From contig NZ_HG326226.1 in the NCBI RefSeq assembly GCF_000312505.2, positions 300,227 through 364,226 of the forward strand: a stretch of 64,000 bases of DNA, given 5' to 3'. The notes under the pieces are model-generated. The model was given only the letters and a program-made list of their open reading frames with translations, was not told the origin of the DNA and made no database searches. Source of the DNA: Fenollaria massiliensis (GTDB lineage: Bacteria > Bacillota > Clostridia > Tissierellales > Peptoniphilaceae). Below, one piece after another: positions 40,300 through 49,833 of the stretch. Each line of letters opens with the position of its first letter. Positions within the stretch are counted from its first letter, which is position 1. Position numbers and translations under genes: made by a program.

Positions 40300-41391
40300 T
40301 TGTCGAAACAATTTAATAATCTATACCAAAAGATAATAGCTGAAGATAATTTGTATCTAGCATATAAAAAAGTACTACTAGGTAAAAATAAATATTCGCC
40401 AGACGCAATAATTTTTGCCGAGGACGAAACATACAATTTAAAAATTTTAAGAGAAAGTCTAGAAAATAAAACTTATAAACACGATGGTTACACTAGTTTT
40501 TACGTATTCGAACCAAAAGAAAGACTTATATATGCTCCTAGTTTTAAAGATAAAGTGGTGCAAATCGCTACAAATAACATACTAAAACAAATATACTTTA
40601 AAACATTTATTTATGACTCGTACGGCAGCATAGATAACAAAGGCACACATAAATGTGTAGATAGAATTTCTAAGTTTATGAGAAAAGCTAAGTGGATGTA
40701 TGGAGACGAGGCTTATATAGTAAAACTCGATATAAAAAAGTTTTTCTACACTATAGACAGAGATATATTAAAGAAACTCTTTAGAAAAAAGATAAAGTGC
40801 AAAGATACACTATGGCTCTTAGATCTATTGGTCGATACAGCATCTGAAATAGATGATAAAGGCCTGCCACTCGGCAATACTTTATCTCAACTATCCTCGA
40901 ACATCTATCTAAATGAAGTTGACCAATTTGCAAAACATAGCTTGCGCCTTAAATTTTACGTAAGGTACATGGATGACATGATTATAATAGTAAGAAATAA
41001 AGAGGAAGCAAGAAAGGCAAAAGAGCAGATCAAAACTTTTATAAGTGACAAACTTAATCTTGAATTAAATAGTAAGAAAAGTAAAATATTTCCACTTGGC
41101 CAAGGAGTCAACGCGATAGGATTTAAAATACATCCAACGCACAGACTATTAAGAAACGCAAGTAAAAAGAAAATAAAGCGCAAGGTTAAGGCTATACCAA
41201 ACTTAGTTAAGAATAAGAATGTAAAATCTATAAAGATAGAGCAGATACTAAACTCTTGGCTCGGACATGCGAATAACGCAAGCAGCTACAACTTTATTAA
41301 AAGCCTCGTAAAAAAAAGCGAATATATTGAAATGCAAGATCACAAATTAAAGCTGATTACAAAAAATCTAGAAAAAGAAGGTAGTATATGA
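40300..41391 (+). CDS. DGR reverse transcriptase
   Basis: 363 residues from TTG 40300, about nine bases behind AAGAAGTGA. RT motifs: LDIKKFF (143-149), LPLGNTLSQ (189-197; DGR enzymes have LGxxxSQ here in place of the QGxxxSP of other RTs) and catalytic YMDD (223-226), then NAIGFKIHPTHR. No maturase or endonuclease domain. It copies the template RNA with adenine-specific errors. It overlaps the next gene by four bases. Confidence 0.93.
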   Translation: MSKQFNNLYQKIIAEDNLYLAYKKVLLGKNKYSPDAIIFAEDETYNLKILRESLENKTYKHDGYTSFYVFEPKERLIYAPSFKDKVVQIATNNILKQIYFKTFIYDSYGSIDNKGTHKCVDRISKFMRKAKWMYGDEAYIVKLDIKKFFYTIDRDILKKLFRKKIKCKDTLWLLDLLVDTASEIDDKGLPLGNTLSQLSSNIYLNEVDQFAKHSLRLKFYVRYMDDMIIIVRNKEEARKAKEQIKTFISDKLNLELNSKKSKIFPLGQGVNAIGFKIHPTHRLLRNASKKKIKRKVKAIPNLVKNKNVKSIKIEQILNSWLGHANNASSYNFIKSLVKKSEYIEMQDHKLKLITKNLEKEGSI

Positions 41392-41825
41392 CAATTTTAG
41401 ACAAAATAACAGTACAAGAACTAATCACGATTGTACTAACACTAGGGGGTGTATCAACCATGCTTTTTAAATTAAAAAAGTACAATGACAGGATGCACGA
41501 CAATGCAAAGAAGCAAGAAGAGATTAACAAACGCGTTGAAGCGCATGAAGAACAGCTCGCAAACTTAGACGCAAAACTAAGTGATTATATAGAGCTGTCA
41601 AATCGCAGGAGCAGAACTCACTTGAAGCAAGAAATTAAGAATCAGCACGCAAAGTTTATGAGACAAAAATATGTAAGTGATGAGGACTATGAAATATTTG
41701 CAGAAAACTGTAGAAACTACGAACTCGTTGGCGGCAATGGTATTGTGAAAAACAAGTATAAACCAGATGTAGAGGCGCTGCCTATAAGAAGTGGAGATGG
41801 GGTGAAAAAACTTGGAGATAATTAG
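41388..41825 (+). CDS. Membrane-anchored coiled-coil protein of the lysis region
   Basis: 145 residues. One N-terminal membrane helix (LITIVLTLGGVSTMLFKL) then a coiled coil (KKQEEINKRVEAHEEQLANLDAKLSDYIEL) and a basic domain. The layout resembles XhlA-like proteins next to phage lysins, but the size is larger. The amidase start lies inside its end. Confidence 0.6.
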   Translation: MTILDKITVQELITIVLTLGGVSTMLFKLKKYNDRMHDNAKKQEEINKRVEAHEEQLANLDAKLSDYIELSNRRSRTHLKQEIKNQHAKFMRQKYVSDEDYEIFAENCRNYELVGGNGIVKNKYKPDVEALPIRSGDGVKKLGDN

Positions 41826-42537
41826 AAAATATAGTCAAAACTACACTAAGGGACGTAAAGGCGAGAAGCCTATCATTATAGTAAATCACATCACAGAGGG
41901 CTACGCAATGGGATCCATAAGCTGGCTTTGCAATCCTAAGTCGCAAGCATCTGCACACTTTGTGGTTACTAGACTAGGTAAAATCTATCAGCTTGTAGAT
42001 ATACAAAATACAGCGTGGTGCAATGGTACACAGTCAAGTAGCAAGTTAAAAAAATACTATTACAAACGCAGCACGAACCATATAATTAAAGATAAAGTAA
42101 TAAACGCAAACCTATTTACCATATCCATAGAACATGAGGGATTTAGCTGCAAAGAGGGAGAAGGCGCACTTACTGATGCGCAATACAAAGCGACGCTTTG
42201 GCTGCATGGCTACATCATTGATACAGTTAAGAGACTTTACGGCTACGATATAAGTATAGATCGTGAGCATATAATAGGTCACTACGAGGTCGCGCCGAAG
42301 GAAAAACCGAACTGCCCTGGTAAATATTTTCCATGGGACAAGTTAATAGAAGATTTAAAAGAGATGAAAGGAAGGGATACTGTGAACAAAATTAAATTTG
42401 ATTTTAAAGGCAAAAAGATTGAGGCTGAAGGTAAGCTTATAGGTGGACATAACTATGTACAAGCAAGGGAACTGCTTGAGAAGCTTGGCTACAAGGTCGA
42501 CTGGAATCAAAATACTAAAGAGATAGTAGTAAGATGA
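41812..42537 (+). CDS. Endolysin: N-acetylmuramoyl-L-alanine amidase (Amidase_2)
   Basis: 241 residues from TTG 41812, with GGGGTGA upstream. The amidase domain has Zn ligands in IIIVNHITEG and IIGHYEVAPKEKPNCPG and the fold marker ISIEHEG. It is followed by a C-terminal copper-amine-oxidase-N-like substrate/wall-binding domain (KIKFDFKGKKIEAEGKLIGG..VQARELLEKLGYKVDW). It cuts the stem peptide from muramic acid for host lysis. Confidence 0.9.
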   Translation: MEIIRKYSQNYTKGRKGEKPIIIVNHITEGYAMGSISWLCNPKSQASAHFVVTRLGKIYQLVDIQNTAWCNGTQSSSKLKKYYYKRSTNHIIKDKVINANLFTISIEHEGFSCKEGEGALTDAQYKATLWLHGYIIDTVKRLYGYDISIDREHIIGHYEVAPKEKPNCPGKYFPWDKLIEDLKEMKGRDTVNKIKFDFKGKKIEAEGKLIGGHNYVQARELLEKLGYKVDWNQNTKEIVVR

Positions 42538-42767
42538 GGTTTAGCAAATGGATCGTCGCGCTGATCATTACGATGAATGTAATTTTCTGCGCGGCGGTGC
42601 TATACATCAACTACAGAGGGCTATTTGTCTCTGATGTGCTTGTAGGTAGCTGGTTTAGTTTTACTACGGCTGAACTTTGGGGACTGGCCTTTATAAAAGG
42701 AAAAGAAATAAAACACTCTGATGAAGAGTGCGAAGAGGATATGAAGGGAGAAGATTTAGATGGATAA
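42534..42767 (+). CDS. Small membrane protein of the lysis cassette
   Basis: 77 residues with two membrane segments (WIVALIITMNVIFCAAVLYI and VLVGSWFSFTTAELWGLAFI) and an acidic tail. It overlaps both the amidase (four bases) and the holin gene (eight bases). It may be a second holin component or a spanin-like accessory; uncertain. Confidence 0.6.
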   Translation: MRFSKWIVALIITMNVIFCAAVLYINYRGLFVSDVLVGSWFSFTTAELWGLAFIKGKEIKHSDEECEEDMKGEDLDG

Positions 42768-43077
42768 AGAAATGATCATGAATATAGCGCTAGCTGTGAT
42801 TGCTTTTGCGGGCAGTATAATTACTGGAGTGCTTGTACCATATATTAAGAAAAGTAAGAACAAGAGCGAGATATTAATCACACAGACGATTGCTGGCATA
42901 CTTGTTAATGCGGCGGAAGAGATGTTTATCGGAAAAGGCAGAGGAGATGAGAAATACAAATTTGTATATGATGAGCTTGTCAAGAGATTTCCTAAACTTA
43001 AAACGAATGAAGCAAAGATACTTATTAAAAGTGCCGTAGAAGAGTTGCATAAGGCTCAAAAAAAATTAAATGAATAA
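42760..43077 (+). CDS. Holin, LL-H type
   Basis: 105 residues. One N-terminal membrane segment (IALAVIAFAGSIITGVLVPYI) followed by an amphipathic charged C-terminus (TIAGILVNAAEEMFIGKGRGDEKYKFVYDELVKRFP) is the pattern of LL-H-family holins. Forms the lesion that releases the amidase. Last prophage gene. Confidence 0.75.
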   Translation: MDKEMIMNIALAVIAFAGSIITGVLVPYIKKSKNKSEILITQTIAGILVNAAEEMFIGKGRGDEKYKFVYDELVKRFPKLKTNEAKILIKSAVEELHKAQKKLNE

Positions 43078-43085
43078 AAAATAGA

Positions 43086-43115
43086 AAGAGGGGGTTTTAT
43101 AATAGCCCCCCTTTT
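43086..43115 (+). terminator. Terminator at the end of the prophage late operon
   Basis: AGGGGG and CCCCCCTT flank an AT-rich loop, followed by TTTT. Very like the hairpin at 19631-19660. Confidence 0.6.
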
Positions 43116-43144
43116 GCTTTTGTGATGATTAAATTTTGTGTTTG

Positions 43145-43166
43145 TTTGTAACTAGTTTGTAACTAG
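43145..43166. repeat. Tandem 11-bp repeats near the right prophage end
   Basis: TTTGTAACTAG occurs twice without a gap. A related TTTGTAATTA lies by the integrase stop (near 11188). Possible integrase arm-type sites. Confidence 0.4.
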
Positions 43167-43271
43167 TAAGGGTGTTTTTCGATGATTTTATGGGTGTTTT
43201 TATGATTTTTTAATTTTATGACGATTTCTACAATGGAGTAATATACAGTGGTGTGGGCGATTTTTCAAAAC

Positions 43272-43325
43272 TTAAGAAATTTTTAAGACTTTCTTAAGAA
43301 ATAATTAAGATTTATACTGTATAAT
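43272..43325 (+). promoter_or_regulatory. CiaR-like operator array and promoter of the ABC/kinase operon
   Basis: TTAAGA at 43272, 43283, 43294 and 43305, exactly 11 bp apart, followed by a -10 TATAAT at 43320-43325 without a good -35. Tandem hexamers at 11-bp spacing are the binding pattern of OmpR-type response regulators; TTAAG-N5/6-TTAAG is the known streptococcal CiaR site. Confidence 0.7.
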
Positions 43326-43357
43326 AGACCCATAAAGATAAAAAAGGAGTGAAAACT

Positions 43358-44275
43358 ATGAAAGAAATTTTAAAGGTAAATTCTGTAAGCAAGGTTTACG
43401 GCTCTTTCTACGCACTGAAGGATGTCAACATGTGTGTAAACGAAGGCGAGATCTATGGTCTTGTCGGCAAGAACGGCGCTGGTAAATCTACTTTACTAAA
43501 AATCATAACTGGCCTTAGCTACCAAACAAGTGGCTCAATCGAGCTTCTTGGCGATGCGGGCGCAAATATTAACATAGCGAGGAGAAGGACAGGCGCTTTA
43601 ATCAACAGGCCTTACTTCATTCCAACGCTTAGTGCAAGGGACAATCTTGAGTACATCGCGATCAACAGAGATATCAAGGACAGAAAGAAGAAGGTTAATG
43701 AAACTTTGGAGCTAATCGGCCTTGAGAATACTAAGAACAAGAAGGCGAAGAACTTCTCACTAGGTATGCAGCAAAGGCTTGCCATCGGTATCGCGCTTAT
43801 CGATGATCCAGTTTTTCTTATCCTAGACGAACCGATCAATGGTCTTGACCCTATCGGTATCAAGGAGATCAGGGATCTTATCAAGCTTGTTAATCAAGAG
43901 AGAAAGACTACTGTCATGATCTCGAGCCACATTCTAAGCGAGCTTAACATGGTTGCTACTAAGTACGGCTTCATTGACAATGGCAGACTTATCCAAGAGA
44001 TTACTAAGGATGAGCTTGATGAAAAGCTTAAATCGTCTACAAAGATCAAGGTTGACGACGCTGCCAAGGCTACTATAGTTTTGGAAGAGGACATGAAGCT
44101 TCACAATTACAAGGTTTTAGCTGATAATGTTATTGCAATTTATGATAATGTTAATAGCAGCGCAATATTCAAGGCCTTCCAAGATGCAGGCGTTGAAATC
44201 ATCGAGATAAATCAAGCTAAGGAAGAGTTTGAATCTTATTTCTTAAGCTTAGTAGGAGGTAGAAGAGATGTTTAA
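43358..44275 (+). CDS. ABC transporter ATPase, bacitracin/lantibiotic-immunity type
   Basis: 305 residues from ATG 43358, with AAGGAG eight bases upstream (the GTG at 43349 overlaps that site). Walker A GKNGAGKSTLL, signature FSLGMQQRL, Walker B FLILDEPINGLDP and switch His SSHIL. The C-terminal 90 residues are of the BcrA/SpaF type. It pairs with the overlapping permease; such pumps remove cyclic peptides or lantibiotics from the membrane. Confidence 0.85.
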   Translation: MKEILKVNSVSKVYGSFYALKDVNMCVNEGEIYGLVGKNGAGKSTLLKIITGLSYQTSGSIELLGDAGANINIARRRTGALINRPYFIPTLSARDNLEYIAINRDIKDRKKKVNETLELIGLENTKNKKAKNFSLGMQQRLAIGIALIDDPVFLILDEPINGLDPIGIKEIRDLIKLVNQERKTTVMISSHILSELNMVATKYGFIDNGRLIQEITKDELDEKLKSSTKIKVDDAAKATIVLEEDMKLHNYKVLADNVIAIYDNVNSSAIFKAFQDAGVEIIEINQAKEEFESYFLSLVGGRRDV

Positions 44276-45074
44276 TTTTATAAAAGCAGAAGTTTTCAGA
44301 ATTAGTAAAAGAAAGTACAATGTAGGTCTATACATCTTCGGATTTGTGATGTGCGCCCTTGTTTTATACATCTTTTCAGGGCTTAAAAGGAGGGGCTTTG
44401 CAGGCTGGGAAGTGGACCGTGACCTATCGATGATGTTCTTCACTTTAGGCCAAATATTATCCTTAGCATCCATACTAATTCCTCTAATGGTGAATTTAAC
44501 AGCGCTTGAACCATACGCATCAGGCGCCATCAACAACAACCTAGCACTTGGTCAATCAAGGATTAAGATTTATCTAGCAAATGCAATTATTTCCTTCCTA
44601 TATATCTTAGTCTACATGATCATCATGTGCACTATACTTATAGGAGTCGGCGCAATCATCGCACCTATCAGCACTACGCCATTTGCTGATATGATGAAGA
44701 ACTTTTTAATAGGCTTTGCATATTTACTTCCATGCCTATGGTTTTATGTGTCACTTGTTTTGTTCTTCCAAATACTTACAAGACACAGATCATCAGCCAT
44801 CGCCATATCTTATGTTGCCATGTCGATCTTCCAACCAGTACTTTATATAATTATAAATAAATTTAAATGGGATCCAAGATTAATAATCTTAGCACCATCA
44901 AGAATTGTCCAATCAATAACTGGAATGATGGGAAGCTACGATCTTGCCTTTTTACAAAGCTATAATTATACAGATAAGATTTTGAATGTTTACAATAATC
45001 TTTATATCATGCTTGGCTGGATAGCTCTTGTTTGGGCTGGCATCTACTTTGTAGGCAGAAAAAGAGAATTTTAA
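44268..45074 (+). CDS. ABC-2 type permease
   Basis: 268 residues with six membrane segments (YIFGFVMCALVLYIF, ILSLASILIPLMVNL, ANAIISFLYILVYMIIMC, FLIGFAYLLPCLWFYVSLVLFF, AIAISYVAMSIFQPVLYII and LYIMLGWIALVWAGIYF). Partner of the preceding ATPase, with which it overlaps by eight bases, and coupled to the kinase by TAATG. Confidence 0.85.
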   Translation: MFNFIKAEVFRISKRKYNVGLYIFGFVMCALVLYIFSGLKRRGFAGWEVDRDLSMMFFTLGQILSLASILIPLMVNLTALEPYASGAINNNLALGQSRIKIYLANAIISFLYILVYMIIMCTILIGVGAIIAPISTTPFADMMKNFLIGFAYLLPCLWFYVSLVLFFQILTRHRSSAIAISYVAMSIFQPVLYIIINKFKWDPRLIILAPSRIVQSITGMMGSYDLAFLQSYNYTDKILNVYNNLYIMLGWIALVWAGIYFVGRKREF

Positions 45075-46027
45075 TGAAGAGGGTATTTCCTGCCATAATT
45101 ATAGCAGCGGCACTAATTTTTTTAGTAGCCGCTCTTGGTTTAGATTTGATGAGCGTAATGCTTATACTATTGGGACTTGTTATTTATCTTTGCTACACCA
45201 TATACCTATCAAGAAAAGAGCTTAGGGAGTTTCGCGAAAACCTTGAGGACAAGGAAGCAAGCGAGATTAAGGTCGCTTTGCAAAGCTATTCTTATACGGG
45301 TGAATTGAATGAGATCTGTAAAATTATCGAAGCGATCATTGACTCGAAAAATACCATGGGTCAAAAGTACAACGCCTCAATCGAGAACCAAAACCTCATG
45401 ATTACGAACATCTCGCACGATTTCAGAACGCCGCTTACGTCCATCATGGGCTACATCGATATCTACGAGAAGACTAGGGACGAGAAGTACCTTGAGATAA
45501 TCAAGAAGAAGGCCGAGGAGCTAAAGGGTCTCATCGACGGTTTTTATGATTTTTCAAGGCTTGTGTCGAAGTCCTACAAGATTGACAAGAGGGTCTTTAA
45601 TCTCGATGACTTTATCAAGGAAGAGATAGTTAATTACTACGACTACTACATCGCCAAAGGCCAAATGATTGATGTAGAGCTTGATAGAGTGAGATGCTTC
45701 CAAGACGAGAAGAATCTTAAGATAGTTGTCGACAATTTGATTTCAAATATGATGAAGTACTCAGAAGGCAAGGACAAGATTGAGCTTAAGCTGAAAGATG
45801 GCTACTTCGAGCTAAAATTTTCTAATCTTGCTCAAATTGAAACGGATGATAATATAGAGAGAGTTTTCGAGAGGAACTACACTATAGATAAGTCGAAGAA
45901 TGATGCGTCGAGCGGATTGGGGTTAAACATAGTCGAAAATTTGTGTGAATTGATGGGCTTAGAAGCAACAGTCTCATACGAAGATGATATTTTTATAATT
46001 ACAATCAAAGGCAAGGCCTTAAACTAA
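45074..46027 (+). CDS. Sensor histidine kinase (BcrS-like), no partner regulator adjacent
   Basis: 317 residues. Two closely spaced N-terminal membrane helices (VFPAIIIAAALIFLVAALGLDLMSVMLILLGLVIYLCYTIY, given as two halves) with no external sensor domain, then the DHp motif TNISHDFRTPLTSIMGY with the phospho-accepting His and the ATPase motifs DNLISNMMKYS and SSGLGLNIVENL. Intramembrane-sensing kinases of this form act with peptide-resistance ABC pumps. No response regulator gene adjoins this operon. Confidence 0.85.
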   Translation: MKRVFPAIIIAAALIFLVAALGLDLMSVMLILLGLVIYLCYTIYLSRKELREFRENLEDKEASEIKVALQSYSYTGELNEICKIIEAIIDSKNTMGQKYNASIENQNLMITNISHDFRTPLTSIMGYIDIYEKTRDEKYLEIIKKKAEELKGLIDGFYDFSRLVSKSYKIDKRVFNLDDFIKEEIVNYYDYYIAKGQMIDVELDRVRCFQDEKNLKIVVDNLISNMMKYSEGKDKIELKLKDGYFELKFSNLAQIETDDNIERVFERNYTIDKSKNDASSGLGLNIVENLCELMGLEATVSYEDDIFIITIKGKALN

Positions 46028-46054
46028 TAAAAATAAATTCATAATAAACTCATT

Positions 46055-46093
46055 GAAGCGAATGATATTTAATTATCATCGCTTCTTTTTTTG
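46055..46093 (+). terminator. Terminator of the ABC/kinase operon
   Basis: GAAGCG..ATGATA pairs with TATCATCGCTTC (one bulged A), followed by seven T. Confidence 0.75.
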
Positions 46094-46130
46094 CGATTTT
46101 TTTACTATTTTCATAGAAAAATAAAAAATA

Positions 46131-46178
46131 TGTTTATATTTTCATTTACTGGGTATAAATAAGTCAGAGATAGTCAAA
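46131..46178 (+). promoter_or_regulatory. Heat-shock promoter with CtsR-type operator
   Basis: A weak -35 (TGTTTA, 46131-46136), 17 bases, then TATAAA (46154-46159). Overlapping the start point is AGTCAGA-GAT-AGTCAAA (46162-46178), which matches the CtsR heptamer direct repeat (RGTCAAA-NAN-RGTCAAA) with one mismatch. Bound CtsR would block dnaJ-like/clpB transcription at normal temperature. Confidence 0.65.
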
Positions 46179-46190
46179 GGAAGTGATATT

Positions 46191-47183
46191 ATGGAGTATA
46201 AAGATTATTATAAAATATTAGGTGTCGACAAAAAGGCCTCTGATGCTGAGATTAAGAAGGCTTTTAGGACGCTTGCCAAAAAGTATCACCCTGATTTGCA
46301 TCAAGGTGACAAGGCGAACGAAGAAAAATTTAAGGAAATAAATGAGGCTTACGAAGTTTTGTCTGACAAGGAAAAGAGACAAAAGTACGACGCTTTCGGT
46401 TCTAACTACGACTTTAGAGGCGGCCAAAACTTTAACCCGAACGATTTTGGGTTTGGCGGCTTTGGCGGTGCTAATGGTAATGGCGGCACTTATTACAGAT
46501 ACGAAACAAACGGCTCTGGTGGCGACTTCTCCGACTTCTTTAATATGTTCTTTGGCGGCGATTCTCAATCAGCTTCAGGAAAAGGATCAGGCTTTAATAT
46601 AAATGACATTTTTGGCGGAAAAGCGCAATCTAATAAAAAATCGGGCTTTAATATAAATGACTTATTTAGAGGCAAGGCAAAAAAAGAGAGACAAAGGTAC
46701 AATACTGAGCTATATATCACGCTTGACGAAGCTTATCACGGCTCAAAGAGGTCAGTATCTTTAAACATTGACGGCAAAAACATTAATATAACTCTTAATA
46801 TACCAAAGGGTATTACAGCTGGCAAGTCCATAAAAGTGGCTGGCGAAAAATGGGGCGTAAGTGGCGACATCTATTTCAAAATTCAATTCTTGAAGGACAG
46901 CCGCTACGAACTTGATGGTCTCGACATCAAGACAAGCGTAGACATCTACCCTTGGGGCGCGTATTTCGGCTGCGAAAGAGTGGTCGAAGTTTTTGACAAG
47001 AAGATCAAGATCAAGGTGCCAAAGGGCTACGACGTAAGCAAGCTTATGAGGATCAAGGGCAAGGGCTTTACTGATATGAAGGGCAATACAGGCGACTTAT
47101 ACATCAGATTTAACATGGTGAACCCAAAACTTGATGAGGAAAGCGAAAAATTATACAAAGAATTAGAAAATAAATATAAATAA
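46191..47183 (+). CDS. DnaJ-like co-chaperone without zinc fingers (CbpA type)
   Basis: 330 residues. The J-domain ([36 protein letters not shown]) carries the HPD motif that stimulates DnaK. A Gly/Phe-rich linker (80-165) contains a repeat, [24 protein letters not shown]. The C-terminal substrate-binding domains lack the CxxCxGxG zinc modules. Shares the CtsR-boxed promoter with clpB, 20 bases downstream, so the two probably serve disaggregation together. Confidence 0.9.
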   Translation: MEYKDYYKILGVDKKASDAEIKKAFRTLAKKYHPDLHQGDKANEEKFKEINEAYEVLSDKEKRQKYDAFGSNYDFRGGQNFNPNDFGFGGFGGANGNGGTYYRYETNGSGGDFSDFFNMFFGGDSQSASGKGSGFNINDIFGGKAQSNKKSGFNINDLFRGKAKKERQRYNTELYITLDEAYHGSKRSVSLNIDGKNINITLNIPKGITAGKSIKVAGEKWGVSGDIYFKIQFLKDSRYELDGLDIKTSVDIYPWGAYFGCERVVEVFDKKIKIKVPKGYDVSKLMRIKGKGFTDMKGNTGDLYIRFNMVNPKLDEESEKLYKELENKYK

Positions 47184-47203
47184 ATATAATAGAAGGTGAT
47201 ATT

Positions 47204-49783
47204 ATGAACATGGATAAATTAACGAAAAAAACAATTGAGGCGATAAATAATTCGAATGAGGCTGCGAGGTCACTTGGCAATCCTGAGATAAGACCTGCGC
47301 ACCTACTAAAGGCTCTACTTGAGGACAAGGAAGGCCTTATCAGAACTACGATTGAGGCGATGGGCGTAAATGTTGACGCGATGCTTATGGATGTCCAAGG
47401 CATAATTAACAATTTCCCTAAACAAAGCGGTTCAAACATTTATACTTCAGCTGAGTACAATAAAGTTTTGGAACTAGCAGAAAATGAGATGAAAAACTTT
47501 CAAGATGAGTACCTAAGCGTTGAACATCTATTCTTAGGTATTATGGAAGTGAAAAATGCGAACATCGATGCCATTTTCAAGAAATACAATATAACGAGAG
47601 CGGCATTCTTAGATACTTTGAAGGGCTTTCGTGGCAATCAAAATGTAACTAGCGATAACCCTGAGATGCGTTATCAAGCGCTTGAAAAATACGGCAGAGA
47701 CCTTGTAGAATACGCAAGAAAGGGCAACATGGACCCAATTATAGGCCGTGACGATGAGATCAGAAACGTTCTTATGATTCTTTCGAGAAGAACAAAGAAC
47801 AATCCTTGCTTAATCGGTGACCCAGGCGTTGGTAAGACAGCTATAGTCGAAGGTCTAGCACAAAGGATAGTTAAGGGCGACGTGCCAGAAAACTTAAAGG
47901 ACAAGACAATTTTTGAGCTTGACATGGGCGCACTAATCGCTGGAGCTAAGTACAGAGGCGAGTTTGAAGAGAGATTAAAGGCAGTTTTAAAAGAAGTAGA
48001 AAAATCTGAAGGCAAGATAATTCTATTTATCGATGAAATTCACAACATCGTCGGAGCTGGCAGAACTGAAGGCTCTATGGACGCAGGAAACCTTCTAAAA
48101 CCTTTACTTGCAAGAGGCGTTTTGAGAACCATCGGTGCGACAACCATTGACGAATACAGAAAATACATCGAAAAAGATAAGGCACTTGAAAGAAGATTCC
48201 AAAAAGTTATGGTCACTGAACCATCTGTTGAAGATACCATCTCCATCTTGAGAGGTTTAAAGGAAAAGTACGAGGTTTATCACGGAATCAGAATTTCTGA
48301 CCCCGCTGTTATAGCTGCCGCAGTGCTTTCAGACAGATACATCACCGACAGATATTTACCAGACAAGGCAATAGACCTAATGGATGAGGCCTCGGCGATG
48401 ATTAGAACTGAGATTGACTCGATGCCAGAGGAGCTTGACTCGAAGAGAAGGCTAATTATGCAGCTTGAGATCGAGAGAGAGGCTCTTAAAAAAGAGGACG
48501 ACGAGCGCAGCATGAAGAGACTTGAAGAGCTTAACAAGGATTTGCAAGCACTTCAAGAGGAATACGACGTTAGTCTAAAGAAATGGCAAGAGGAAAAGGA
48601 CAGGATAGAAGACGTTAAAGAGCTTAAGAAAAAGATAGATGAGACAAAATACGAGATAGAAAAAGCTCAAAGAGAGTACAATTTGGAAAAACTTTCCGAG
48701 CTAAAATATGGTACACTAGCGAAACTTGAGGCAGAACTTAAGGAAAAGAACGAAAATGTCAATGAAAAGCAAAAGTATTTAAAGCTTGAAGTTACTGAAA
48801 ACGAGATCAGAGACGTTGTATCGAAGTGGACTGGCATACCTGTTTCTAAGCTTGAAGAGAGCGAAAAGGAAAAACTCTTAAAGCTTGACGAGATACTTCA
48901 TCAAAGAGTAGTCGGTCAAGATGAGGCGATAGAAGCCGTATCAAACGCCATCATCAGAAACAGAGCGGGACTATCCGATCCGAACAGACCTATCGGCTCA
49001 TTCATCTTCCTAGGACCAACTGGCGTAGGTAAGACAGAATTAACAAAGGCATTGACACAAGATTTATTTGACGATGAAAAGAACATGATTAGAATTGATA
49101 TGAGCGAGTACATGGAAAAATTCGCTGTATCTAGGCTAATAGGCGCACCTCCAGGATACGTTGGCTACGAAGAAGGCGGCGAACTTACTGAAAAAGTAAG
49201 AAGAAAACCATATTCGGTAGTATTATTTGACGAGATAGAAAAGGCTCATCCAGATGTATTCAACATACTACTTCAAGTTTTGGACGATGGTAGATTAACT
49301 GATAATCAAGGCAGAACAGTCGATTTCAAGAACACCATCATTATCATGACAAGCAATATCGGCTCGCCAGATATACTTGAAGGAATTAGCGAAGACGGCA
49401 AGATTACAGACGAAACAAGAGAAAAAGTTAATGACGAGATGAAGGCCGCATTCAGACCAGAATTTTTAAACAGAATCGACGAGATTGTTATGTTTAAGCC
49501 GCTTATGAAGGCAGAAATCTTTGACATCATAGAAAAAGAAGTTGACAAGATCAGAGTTAAACTTGAAGCAAGATCCATCACTTTGACTATATCAGAAGCT
49601 TTGAAGGAATACATCCTTAAAGAAAGCTACTCATCAGCCTTTGGCGCAAGACCAGTTAAGAGATTCATCCAAAGAACAGTTGAGACAAAACTTTCTAGAA
49701 TGATTATAGCTGGAGAAGTACTTGACGGCGAAAACATCACTATGGACTACGACGGCAAAGATATTACAGTTAAGAAAAATTAA
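47204..49783 (+). CDS. clpB: ClpB disaggregase
   Basis: 859 residues, full length. The N-domain (residues 1-145) is followed by NBD1 (Walker [12 protein letters not shown], Walker [10 protein letters not shown]), the long coiled-coil middle domain (about 405-525, the ClpB hallmark) and NBD2 ([38 protein letters not shown]). With DnaK/DnaJ it threads aggregated proteins through its hexameric pore. AGAAGGTGAT precedes the ATG. Confidence 0.97.
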   Translation: MNMDKLTKKTIEAINNSNEAARSLGNPEIRPAHLLKALLEDKEGLIRTTIEAMGVNVDAMLMDVQGIINNFPKQSGSNIYTSAEYNKVLELAENEMKNFQDEYLSVEHLFLGIMEVKNANIDAIFKKYNITRAAFLDTLKGFRGNQNVTSDNPEMRYQALEKYGRDLVEYARKGNMDPIIGRDDEIRNVLMILSRRTKNNPCLIGDPGVGKTAIVEGLAQRIVKGDVPENLKDKTIFELDMGALIAGAKYRGEFEERLKAVLKEVEKSEGKIILFIDEIHNIVGAGRTEGSMDAGNLLKPLLARGVLRTIGATTIDEYRKYIEKDKALERRFQKVMVTEPSVEDTISILRGLKEKYEVYHGIRISDPAVIAAAVLSDRYITDRYLPDKAIDLMDEASAMIRTEIDSMPEELDSKRRLIMQLEIEREALKKEDDERSMKRLEELNKDLQALQEEYDVSLKKWQEEKDRIEDVKELKKKIDETKYEIEKAQREYNLEKLSELKYGTLAKLEAELKEKNENVNEKQKYLKLEVTENEIRDVVSKWTGIPVSKLEESEKEKLLKLDEILHQRVVGQDEAIEAVSNAIIRNRAGLSDPNRPIGSFIFLGPTGVGKTELTKALTQDLFDDEKNMIRIDMSEYMEKFAVSRLIGAPPGYVGYEEGGELTEKVRRKPYSVVLFDEIEKAHPDVFNILLQVLDDGRLTDNQGRTVDFKNTIIIMTSNIGSPDILEGISEDGKITDETREKVNDEMKAAFRPEFLNRIDEIVMFKPLMKAEIFDIIEKEVDKIRVKLEARSITLTISEALKEYILKESYSSAFGARPVKRFIQRTVETKLSRMIIAGEVLDGENITMDYDGKDITVKKN

Positions 49784-49792
49784 TAGCATAAG

Positions 49793-49829
49793 AAAAAGAG
49801 CTTGTACAAAAAATGTACAAGCTCTTTTT
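49793..49829. terminator. Bidirectional terminator between clpB and the converging permease
   Basis: AAAAAGAGCTTGTACA pairs with TGTACAAGCTCTTTTT (16 bp). The A-run and T-run serve both strands. A near-identical hairpin lies at 54321-54355. Confidence 0.85.
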
Positions 49830-49833
49830 GTGT

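Larger units (their letters stand above)
11140..43260. mobile_element. Complete-looking siphovirus-type prophage with a DGR (ends approximate)
   Basis: The order is integrase, lysogeny control, early genes, replication, late regulator, packaging, capsid, tail, tail fibre with diversity-generating retroelement, amidase and holin, all as expected for a siphophage. All structural genes run on the plus strand; integrase, exonuclease and repressor run on the minus strand. The boundaries lie between the ASCH relic and the integrase stop (11198) on the left, and between the holin terminator (43115) and the TTAAGA operator array (43272) on the right. No convincing att core repeat was found. Confidence 0.85.

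Noticed and set aside
11130-43305. 12-bp identical TTAAGAAATAAT at 11130-11141 and 43294-43305 as the att core
   Set aside because: The right copy is part of the 11-bp-periodic TTAAGA operator array, which looks like undisturbed chromosomal promoter DNA, and such an AT-rich match can arise by chance.
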